Shown: piece by piece, positions 1 to 6,928 of the stretch
Position numbering within the stretch: the first letter of the stretch is position 1
Layout: the number at the start of each line of letters is the position of its first letter
NCBI GenBank assembly: GCA_964617665.1
Contig: CAZUAH010000043.1
Span: 1-45,421, forward strand
Direction: 5' to 3'
Origin: JADHUC01 sp964617665
GTDB taxonomy: Bacteria > Planctomycetota > Planctomycetia > Pirellulales > Pirellulaceae
DNA length: 45,421 bases
The notes under the pieces: generated by a model
The model's input: only the letters and a program-made list of their open reading frames with translations
Told to the model about the DNA's origin: nothing
Databases searched by the model: none
Translations under genes and position numbers: made by a program

Positions 1-29
1 GTGGGATAACTGAACTCAACTCCACATAA

Positions 30-473
30 TCAGCAGCTTCACATAAGATCCGCACCAACTGGAAGGTCTTCTGGCAAGCCTATTCCGACGACGCCGGTCT
101 TTCGTGGCGGACCATCGGCCCTTCGACCATCGACGCCAGTAGTGCTCCTGGCATGCTCAAACGACTGGAAAGCGGCCGGTTGATGCTCGTCTGGAATCGC
201 TACTTCCCCGAAGGCAAGACTGAGTTCCCGCTGTCTGGAGGCGACAACCAATGGTCCGAGGTCCCTGTGAGCAACCATCGCCTGGAGCTATCCATCATGT
301 TCTCCGACGATGACGGAAAGACGTGGTCCAAGCCGGTGGTCATCGCTCGCGGCGAGAAAGGTTGGATCGCTTACCCTTACGTCTTTGAGGCCCGCCCCGG
401 CGAACTCTGGATCACCACCATGCAAGGCGGCCTCCGCGTGAAACTGAACGAGCGAGATTTTGTGGGTGGCTGA
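30..473 (+). pseudogene. 3' fragment of a BNR-repeat sialidase-family gene, 5' part missing or broken
   Basis: The open frame encodes about 148 residues resembling the C-terminal part of the sialidase/neuraminidase-like (BNR repeat) family. Two Asp-box-like motifs are visible, SDDAGLSW near the start and SDDDGKTW in the middle. The end, with ITTMQGGLR, resembles the usual C terminus of these enzymes. All three forward frames contain a stop within the first 29 bases: TAA at 7-9, TGA at 11-13, and TAA at 27-29 in the coding frame. An intact gene therefore cannot enter from the left. The first in-frame ATG is at 153, but family-like sequence already begins near base 48, so that ATG is probably not a natural start. 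The family is usually around 350 residues or more. The fragment may be a pseudogene, a recombination junction, or a contig-end or sequencing error. Family members act on glycans in the periplasm or outside the cell. Confidence 0.55.
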
Positions 474-526
474 TGCCGACGGTTACAGCTTCATTTCGGC
501 GCATCGTTTCGCGACACATCGAAGAC

Positions 527-3500
527 CTACCGCACGGGTCGCGTTCGCCAGATTCGGACATCGCCTCCTAGTCCGCCTGACGCAATTGTGTCTCCGTTGG
601 GCGAGACTGCGATGCAGAAGATTTGGCGGCCATGCCCGCGTAGCGTCGTAAGCAACTCGCCGGAAACCGTGTCCCAGAGTTTCAACTCTCTGTCTCGGCC
701 GCACGAAATTATGGTCGTGCCGTTGGGAAGAGCCGCCAACGCGTTGATGCGGCTAGTGTGTCCTTTGATGACGGTGCGCGAAGCCTGTGCACTCACGTCC
801 CACAAGTGGATCTCGCCTGTCTCGGTGCCAATCGCCAACAGCCTACCGGATTCGCAGAAGGTGAATGTCCTGGGAATCGTCGGTATTTGGATCGAGTGAT
901 CTTGCACCGCGCCGGTCGAGGAGTCAATGAACCGCACCTCGCCGTCGTCGAATCCGACGACGATGTATTGCTCATCAGGTGAAAACGCCAACGCGTTTAC
1001 TATGCCTTCGTGTTCCCCGGTCTCGAATTGTGGTTTGCTCCAGTCATTTGAATCGAAGACGAGGGTTTTCCCTGCGCCTTCGCCTGAGTCGGTAAGTTTG
1101 GCAATTGCCAATTGTTGGCCGCTCGACGAGAAAGCAATAGCGATTCTAAACTGAGACTCCAAGATTTGATCGACCATCTCGCCACTTCCGGTATCCCACA
1201 ACGAGACGCGATGGGCCTTGCTCGACCCGCTAAGTCCTGCCATCGCGACCAATTCTCCGGAAGGCCGGATAGACATGTTTGTGACCCGGTCCGCCGTGGC
1301 GATTGCCGAGCGTTGCTTACCACTTGTGATATCCCAAACAACCAGTGCTCCGTCGCTACTCGCCGCAACCAAGTGCTTTCCGTCTGGGCGAAAAGCGAGA
1401 GATCGCACGGCATCGTCGTGCCAAAACACGCTTGGTTGGGTCAGTTCACTGGCGTCCAACACTTTGATGCTGGCGTCGCTGCTGCCGACCGCGAGGCGTT
1501 CACCATTGCCAGATCTGGCAAGAGCATTTCCTGCAAGATGGTGTGTGGCCAGTGTGCGGTACTCTCGGTTCTCTTCCACATCGTAGACCACGAGACGTCC
1601 TCCGATGGTAAGAGCCGCAAGAAGCGGCCCTTGCACGAACTCAAGATCCTCGATCTTTCCCAACGTCAGTAGCTGTTGATGTTGAAGAACGCCGTCCGCA
1701 ACCGACCAGACGTTGAGCGAACCTTGGTAGCTTCCCGTTACAATCGTCGCACCATCGTCAGAAAGGGCCAAGGTCTCGATCCGTGTACCGGAGGAATAAT
1801 CGGGGTTCAGCACTCGTTCTATCTCTCCCGTCTCGATGTCCCCGAATCGGATGAGGCCCTCCGGACTCACGAAGACGATTGCTTTCCCGCCCGGCGCGAA
1901 GCGAACATCCACTGCGCCGCTTTGTCCCGTGGGAATCTCGGCAACAAGCGACTTGCTCTCGAAGTCCCAAATGCGCACCGGTCGCGATTTTCCTGCAGCG
2001 AGCACGTATTTGCCGCCCCGAGATATTCGCACAACGGAGATCGGCGGACCATGTTTGATCTCGTGAAATGCCTTATCATCCTTCAATGGATCCCAGAACC
2101 GAACCCATCCGTCGGACGAGCCAGCTACCAAGTGATCGCTGACTGGTGAGAATGCGAGGCTTCGAAAACGGCCGGAATCCACCGAGAGCGTTCTAATCAA
2201 CTTGCAGGTCTTGGTATCCCAAACGCGAATGCTCCGATCCGTGCCCGTGGAACCACATGACGCTAAGATATCGCCACTACGCGATATCGCGACGTCGTTC
2301 ACGACATCGCCCTGGTTGAAGACTTGCACGAAAGGTGCCGTCCTTGCATCGTGGTAGTACCATTCAAAGCCACGCAAATCGTCTTGTTGGTTGATGGGCT
2401 CAAAACGGCTCAAGATCTGTCTAACGCCAGCGATATCGCCTTTGTCCAATTGCTCAGCCGCCAGGTTCATTTGTGAGCGATACAACGATCGTCGCATCAG
2501 CTCGGCGTTGCTTTTGGCTTGCATCCAGAAGAATGACACGCCGATCAAGCCGCAACTCAGGCTGAGAATTAAGCCGGCCAGCAACGCGGCAACGGCTCGG
2601 TGTCGCTTGCACCAACGCCATGTTTTTTCCAGCGACGAGACCGGCCTGGCTCTGATCGGCACACCCTCGCGAAATCGCTGCAACTCTTCGGCAACCTCGT
2701 TTGCTGACTGATATCGCTTGTCCGGTTCTCGCTCCAGGCATTTGAGGCAAATAGTCTCGATATCCTTCGGCAACGTGGGATCGAGCGTGCGCGGTGATGG
2801 CGCGTCCTGGACAACTTTCTGGTGAAGAACCGCACGCACATTGCCTCGAAACGGAGCGTGACCGGTGAGCATCTGAAACAAGGTCACGCCAATCGAGTAG
2901 ATGTCCGCACGATGATCGGTTTCCTTCGTCTTGCCGCTGGCTTGTTCAGGCGACATGTACCGGGCGGTGCCGAGGACTTGCCCTTCGGATGAGATCGTCT
3001 CGTCGGGCGAAATACGTTTCGCAAGACCGAAGTCGGCAACGAACGGTTTGCCTTCTGCATTGATCAGAATATTGGCTGGCTTGACGTCGCGATGCACGAT
3101 CCCATTTTCGTGAGCATGGTGAAGTGCCTTCGCAACATCCTCGATCAGCTCGACCGTCCGTTCGATTCCTGGCTTTCCCGTCGATAACAGGTCGCGAAGA
3201 CTCAGACCCTCGATGTACTCACTTGCGATATAGACCTGTCCGTCCTCGCTGCCCACTTCGAAAACCGAGACTATGTTCGGATGGTGAAGATTTGCAGCCG
3301 CTCTTGCTTCATGCAATAGATTCCCCGCCTCGCGTTGCTTCGATGCGGGCAGCTTGAGCGCCACTTGCCGCCCAAGATTCATGTCTTCTGCCAGCCACAC
3401 CGACCCAAAACCACCCTCGCCAAGTAGCCGGATCAGAGTGAAATGGGCCACCGTTGAATTCAGTAGCTGTTCCCGTAGAGACTCGAAGGTGATCGTTTCC

Positions 3501-3637
3501 TCAAGCGCGGGCGGGGCCGATACGTATCCGCAGTTGGGACATTCAATCCTCGTGACGGAGCCGAGTGAAGAGGTGCTGGTGCAATGATCCTCACCCATCT
3601 CGATCGGATGGTCGCAAGTTGGGCAGCGAATGTCCAT
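527..3637 (-). CDS. Membrane-anchored Ser/Thr protein kinase with zinc ribbon and WD40 propellers
   Basis: The 1036-residue protein opens with a zinc-ribbon-like segment (CxxC at 5/8 and 33/36). A Hanks-type kinase domain follows at about residues 66-325: glycine loop GEGGFGSV 73-80, VALK lysine K95, helix-C glutamate E110, HRD 182-184, DFG 202-204 and SPE 229-231. All catalytic residues are present, so it should be active. A basic stretch and one transmembrane helix (about 348-370) come next. About 14 WD40-type blades follow from roughly residue 430 to the end, enough for two seven-bladed propellers. In this architecture the kinase lies in the cytoplasm and the propellers on the other side of the membrane, where they could bind ligands or partners. 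Planctomycetes carry many such proteins; the substrate cannot be told from sequence. The gene is convergent with the sialidase fragment, ends in TAG and has only a weak ribosome-binding site. Confidence 0.93.
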   Translation of the reverse strand: MDIRCPTCDHPIEMGEDHCTSTSSLGSVTRIECPNCGYVSAPPALEETITFESLREQLLNSTVAHFTLIRLLGEGGFGSVWLAEDMNLGRQVALKLPASKQREAGNLLHEARAAANLHHPNIVSVFEVGSEDGQVYIASEYIEGLSLRDLLSTGKPGIERTVELIEDVAKALHHAHENGIVHRDVKPANILINAEGKPFVADFGLAKRISPDETISSEGQVLGTARYMSPEQASGKTKETDHRADIYSIGVTLFQMLTGHAPFRGNVRAVLHQKVVQDAPSPRTLDPTLPKDIETICLKCLEREPDKRYQSANEVAEELQRFREGVPIRARPVSSLEKTWRWCKRHRAVAALLAGLILSLSCGLIGVSFFWMQAKSNAELMRRSLYRSQMNLAAEQLDKGDIAGVRQILSRFEPINQQDDLRGFEWYYHDARTAPFVQVFNQGDVVNDVAISRSGDILASCGSTGTDRSIRVWDTKTCKLIRTLSVDSGRFRSLAFSPVSDHLVAGSSDGWVRFWDPLKDDKAFHEIKHGPPISVVRISRGGKYVLAAGKSRPVRIWDFESKSLVAEIPTGQSGAVDVRFAPGGKAIVFVSPEGLIRFGDIETGEIERVLNPDYSSGTRIETLALSDDGATIVTGSYQGSLNVWSVADGVLQHQQLLTLGKIEDLEFVQGPLLAALTIGGRLVVYDVEENREYRTLATHHLAGNALARSGNGERLAVGSSDASIKVLDASELTQPSVFWHDDAVRSLAFRPDGKHLVAASSDGALVVWDITSGKQRSAIATADRVTNMSIRPSGELVAMAGLSGSSKAHRVSLWDTGSGEMVDQILESQFRIAIAFSSSGQQLAIAKLTDSGEGAGKTLVFDSNDWSKPQFETGEHEGIVNALAFSPDEQYIVVGFDDGEVRFIDSSTGAVQDHSIQIPTIPRTFTFCESGRLLAIGTETGEIHLWDVSAQASRTVIKGHTSRINALAALPNGTTIISCGRDRELKLWDTVSGELLTTLRGHGRQIFCIAVSPNGDTIASGGLGGDVRIWRTRPVR

Positions 3638-3874
3638 TTCATCCAGCCATCACGCAATGCGGGAACTCGCAAGTTGGGTTGCCGCTCCGGTCAACCGTCT
3701 CCGACTAAGTCTTCGCTTGACCTTGGTGCCATGCCGCGCGACGGGCAGCCTTGATTACTTCGTAGAGCGAGATTGACCACTCCTAGTCTAAGGTGTCTTT
3801 CCTGATTGGGCAACTCGTGGGATGCTGTGTCGTCCTGACCGATATCCAGGTTTCACTTCGCCGGAGACACCGAC

Positions 3875-4765
3875 ATGTTCATTTACGCGAAAACAGGCAT
3901 GCGTTGGACCGTAGTCATCGCCGTCGCGTTATGTTCCCTGCGAGCCGTCGGTAACGAAGTTCGAGTTCAGCGCGATGCGCCGTATCTCGGCCCAGACCGT
4001 ACGGAAAAGCTGGATCTGTACCTGCCCGGAACTGTCAAGGAAGGGCAGCGACTGCCGGCAGTTGTCATCATTCACGGTGGTGGATGGTTTGGCGGCGACA
4101 AAGGAGCCAAACGCGAGCAGAACATTGGAAGCAATTTGGCGCGCGGGGACTATGTCTGCGCGAGCATCAATTACCTTCTAGCGGAGAAGAAGGACGAAAA
4201 TCCCGGTAAGCGTCTGGCTACGGTCTGGCCGCGGAATCTACACGACTGCAAGACGGCCGTGCGATTCCTGCGAAAGAACGCGGAAATCTACAAAATTGAT
4301 CCAGAACATATCGGTGCGATCGGTGGTTCGGCGGGCGGCCACCTGACGGCGATGCTGGGCCTGAGCGGTCCCGATGACGGTTTCGATCCAACGGGTCCCT
4401 ACGGTGAGTTCTCCTCTCACGTACAGGCCATTGTTCCGATGTACGGCGTGCATGACCTCATTGCCCGCGCCCGCGACAAGAATCTATCGGGGGCCATGAC
4501 CGATGAACAACGCAAACTCTTTGTTGCGGCATCACCCGTGACCTATGCGTCCAAGGACGACCCACCAGCACTTATTCTGCACGGCACCGCCGACGTGACC
4601 GTGGCAGTCAGGCAATCCGAGCTGTTGGCAGACGCATTGCAGAAGTCTGATGTTCCTGCAGAACTGGTGATCGCCGAAGGCACGCCGCACAGCGTCCATC
4701 TACAGCCAAAGCAGCGTGACCTTCGTCCGATGGTCATAGAGTTCTTGGACAAGCACCTCAAATAG
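3875..4765 (+). CDS. Secreted alpha/beta hydrolase (carboxylesterase, BD-FAE/HSL-like)
   Basis: This 296-residue protein has a hydrophobic N terminus (about residues 9-24) consistent with a signal peptide. It then shows the hormone-sensitive-lipase-type esterase layout: oxyanion motif HGGG at 67-70, nucleophile elbow GGSAGG with Ser152, probable acid Asp240 in HGTAD, and probable histidine His272 (His275 is also possible). Length and motifs fit esterases that remove acyl groups from plant or algal polysaccharides, or general carboxylesterases. The exact substrate is unknown. The start at 3875 is supported by GGAG about 9 bases upstream; an ATG eight codons further in is an alternative. It stands alone on the plus strand between two minus-strand genes, so it needs its own promoter in 3638-3874. 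No convincing promoter was found there. Confidence 0.88.
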   Translation: MFIYAKTGMRWTVVIAVALCSLRAVGNEVRVQRDAPYLGPDRTEKLDLYLPGTVKEGQRLPAVVIIHGGGWFGGDKGAKREQNIGSNLARGDYVCASINYLLAEKKDENPGKRLATVWPRNLHDCKTAVRFLRKNAEIYKIDPEHIGAIGGSAGGHLTAMLGLSGPDDGFDPTGPYGEFSSHVQAIVPMYGVHDLIARARDKNLSGAMTDEQRKLFVAASPVTYASKDDPPALILHGTADVTVAVRQSELLADALQKSDVPAELVIAEGTPHSVHLQPKQRDLRPMVIEFLDKHLK

Positions 4766-4790
4766 ACTCAGGGCTCTTTGTCGAAGCGGC

Positions 4791-5435
4791 TTATTCTTCG
4801 CATGAGGGCCATGTTCGCAAGAACGGATGATTGATGCTGAGCCGCACCAATTCGATCTCGTTTTTCAGCTCAAGTTTGTCCAATACCCGAGAACAATGCC
4901 GCCACGCCGTCTTGGCACTGATTCCGAGCCGGTACGCGATCTGTTTGCCGGATTTGCAGTCACAGAGCAGGTGCATTACTTCGCGTTCGCGCTCGGTCAG
5001 ACGCTGTAGACGCGATTTCAGCACTGAGTGTTCCTGATCCAACCGACGTCTCCGGCGGCCAGCGTCAATGGCCTCGCGCACGGCAGCCAGCAAGTTGGAC
5101 TGTTTGACGGGCTTTTCGAGGTAGTCGCTCGCACCCTTCCTGATTGCTTCCACGACGGCGGGCAGGTCGGCACGACCGTCGACAAAGACCACTGGGCAAC
5201 GTCGCCCCCGGGCCAAGAGCCTCTCCTGCAATTCAAATCCGCTCATCCCAGGCAACTCGGCTTCGATGATCAGGCAATCCGCGCGAGACGGGTCGCAATT
5301 ACCAAGGAAAGCCTCGGCCGATTCGTACGCCTCGACCACGAACCCCGCCGGCTGCAACACGCAACGGAGCCGATCGATCGCCATGCAATCGGCATCAACG
5401 ACAACGACGGTTGTATTAGAATCAGCGGAATCCAT
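4791..5435 (-). CDS. FixJ/NarL-type response regulator with a non-canonical receiver
   Basis: The 214-residue protein has a receiver domain (about 8-125) and a LuxR-type helix-turn-helix at the C terminus (LTEREREVMHLL to about residue 205). The start is set by AGGAG seven bases before the ATG at 5435; the frame is open further upstream but without support. The receiver is unusual. The residue at the phospho-acceptor position is Glu58 (IIEAELPGMSG) where active regulators have Asp. The conserved Thr/Ser switch after strand 4 is Asp (FVDGRAD). The acidic pair at the N terminus is DAD. The lysine of EKP is kept. A Glu at this place can mimic phosphorylation, so this may be a phosphorylation-independent DNA-binding regulator; that is inference. 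A copy of a repeated regulatory-looking block lies about 125-230 bases upstream, followed by a STAS gene. Confidence 0.9.
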   Translation of the reverse strand: MDSADSNTTVVVVDADCMAIDRLRCVLQPAGFVVEAYESAEAFLGNCDPSRADCLIIEAELPGMSGFELQERLLARGRRCPVVFVDGRADLPAVVEAIRKGASDYLEKPVKQSNLLAAVREAIDAGRRRRRLDQEHSVLKSRLQRLTEREREVMHLLCDCKSGKQIAYRLGISAKTAWRHCSRVLDKLELKNEIELVRLSINHPFLRTWPSCEE

Positions 5436-5558
5436 CTGTGAGCTCCTGTCGTCGATTGAGGCGAGGCCGCGCGATGCCCTTCGTAACTGGCCATAGCCCA
5501 AAAAGTGCTACTGAAGCCGCTCGCAGGACGTTGTGAAGGCATCCGTGTTGATGATTTT

Positions 5559-5667
5559 GCATCCCTGCGAAGGCCCCAGAGAGCGACTCCAGTAGCTGTA
5601 TGAATCTTCGTCAAAACAGAGAGTGAAAAAATCGCATTTGCCGCACGCCTACTGCGGGTTCCCGCAG
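5559..5667 (-). promoter_or_regulatory. Regulatory block copy 1, with palindromic motif upstream of FixJ-type gene
   Basis: This block lies in the 351-bp gap between the STAS gene and the FixJ-type regulator. At 5641-5666 it holds CCGCA-N7-TGCGGG-N2-CCCGCA, read on the plus strand. TGCGGGTTCCCGCA is a perfect inverted repeat with a two-base centre. The block aligns almost without gaps with 6455-6563, and part of it with 21706-21771. On the minus strand the motif lies about 206 bases before the regulator start, and a TTGACGAAGATTC string (shared with copy 3, and resembling a -35 box) lies between them. An operator/promoter for the downstream gene is the simplest reading. The binding protein is unknown; the FixJ-type regulators of this window are candidates. 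Confidence 0.6.
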
Positions 5668-5786
5668 CCTTGTGCATGCCAAAGGGGCAAGGAGATAGAG
5701 CGATTCGTCGCAAATGGCTTGGAAGTGGTTCAAGAACAGGTTCCACCGTCGAATAGGGTGCCAGGATCATCCACGACAGAAGAAGC

Positions 5787-6158
5787 TTAGGCAGCCGTGC
5801 GACGAACGTGGAAGAACTCCATCAACTTCGTCCGTTCCAGAACTTCCAGGATGTGCTCGCACGGGTCTAGGAGATGTACCTGGATGCCTCTTCGATGGTA
5901 TTTCAAGAAGGTGCTCAGAAGACCGCTGGAGATTGTGTCCTGGTTGGCGAGACCAAGCACCAACACGCTAGGCTGCTGTGAGTCGACTGCTTCGTCCAAT
6001 GCCGTCGTGAATCGCGAGCCCACGTCCCTAAGCTCCAGAGGTCCGATTTTGGTGTGCACATCCATTCGCTTGGCTTCTGGATCGAAACGGATGGAGAGCA
6101 GGCGATGGGAATCGGATTCGCCACGATCGTGATCCTTGCAGGGGTTTTGCATTAGCAT
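5787..6158 (-). CDS. STAS-domain protein (anti-sigma factor antagonist-like)
   Basis: The 123-residue protein matches the STAS fold of SpoIIAA-type anti-anti-sigma factors. It has a central DTISSGLLSTFLKYHRRG segment corresponding to the D-S-S-G loop, whose serine is phosphorylated in family members (Ser77/Ser78 here). The typical C-terminal half follows (VHLLDP, VLERTKLMEFFHV). The start is the ATG at 6158, preceded by GGAG six bases upstream; a TTG four codons earlier is less likely. No partner anti-sigma kinase or sigma factor lies next to it. Its neighbours are a FixJ-type regulator downstream and a repeated regulatory block about 380 bases upstream, with a REP cluster between. It probably binds a protein partner in the cytoplasm; the partner is unknown. 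Confidence 0.75.
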   Translation of the reverse strand: MLMQNPCKDHDRGESDSHRLLSIRFDPEAKRMDVHTKIGPLELRDVGSRFTTALDEAVDSQQPSVLVLGLANQDTISSGLLSTFLKYHRRGIQVHLLDPCEHILEVLERTKLMEFFHVRRTAA

Positions 6159-6254
6159 CGTTGACTCCAATTCGGGTGTGTGAATTCTCGCGCCACGACC
6201 AGCCAGAGTGTGGAGAGGAACCGCTTGTCACGAAGCAGAGCTCCCAAGAGTTGC

Positions 6255-6366
6255 GTTCCCAAGCCGGAGCTGGGGAACGAGAGCTAAAATGAACTTCGGG
6301 AGGGCGAAGCTCCTGCTGAGCCGTGTCTTCCCGTGGTTGCGGCTCGGCGGGAGCCTCGCCCTCCCA
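6255..6366. repeat. REP-like palindrome cluster (two adjacent hairpins)
   Basis: Two hairpins stand side by side. The first (6255-6278) has perfect six-base arms, GTTCCC and GGGAAC, around a 12-base loop. The second has 26-base arms at 6298-6323 and 6340-6365 that match at 23 positions across a 16-base loop. A diverged copy of the second element lies at 16918-16985. The cluster lies between the regulatory block at 6455-6563 and the STAS gene. Repeats of this look are common between planctomycete genes; they could be mobile REP elements or form RNA hairpins. Confidence 0.75.
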
Positions 6367-6454
6367 GTTTGAAAACGCCTCAGATTAAGACGCCACCGGA
6401 GTGCCCTGCGGGCTTCAGTCCAACCATCCTTGACAATGCGATCGGTCCACAGAG

Positions 6455-6563
6455 GCATCCCTGCAAAAAGCTCCGCAGAGCCACTCCGATAGCTGCGCCA
6501 ATTGTGGCAGAAGTAGAGATCTGAGAAGCGGTATTTGCCGTAGTCTTTCTGCGGGCTCCCGCA
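6455..6563 (-). promoter_or_regulatory. Regulatory block copy 2, with palindromic motif upstream of STAS gene
   Basis: This is homologous to 5559-5667 over its whole length: both start with GCATCCCTGC, share TAGCTG 50 bases before the motif, and end in the same palindrome. The motif here is CCGTA-N7-TGCGGG-N2-CCCGCA at 6538-6563. The minus-strand gene downstream is the STAS gene starting at 6158, 380 bases away; copies 1 and 3 lie 206 and 214 bases from their genes. The REP cluster at 6255-6366 accounts for much of the extra distance. Confidence 0.6.
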
Positions 6564-6928
6564 AGGTATCGTGACACATGTAACGGGGGTGAGTTGTGCT
6601 GCGGTTAGGCCGCTCCTCGAGGCTGCCGGCGCACACCATGTGGAGTACCACGAGTGAAATCCGGCCGCAACCTACTCAAGGAGCCGCGCGGATCCTGGGA
6701 CGGTGACACGCTACGCTGGACACGAGGCACAACCGCACGAAGCGCTTGCCGCAGGCGCGTAAGACTAGTGCGTCCGAGTTCCGATCACCGAAGCCTGAAC
6801 GTCGAAACCACCCGTCTCCGGCCCAAGCAGTGCCTGGAAATGAAGGTGCGGTTGGTGACGCTGAGTTTCAGGAACATTCAGTCGTCGCCACGGATTCAAA
6901 CGTGAAAGGATTTGCCAGGTCCGCCGGG
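6564..6928. other. Gene-free stretch upstream of regulatory block copy 2
   Basis: About 365 bases between regulatory block copy 2 and the end of the last TonB-dependent receptor gene. A plus-strand open frame at 6654-6905 (83 codons) resembles nothing recognised and has no clear ribosome-binding site. No RNA gene, insertion sequence or strong hairpin was seen. It could hold the terminator of the receptor operon and the upstream part of the STAS promoter. Confidence 0.4.

Noticed and set aside
5559..5667. Sigma-54 promoter in the shared regulatory blocks
   Set aside because: GG and GC pairs occur, but not with the required ten-base gap in both copies.
6654..6905. Plus-strand 83-codon open frame as a gene
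   Set aside because: No recognisable protein features and no clear ribosome-binding site.
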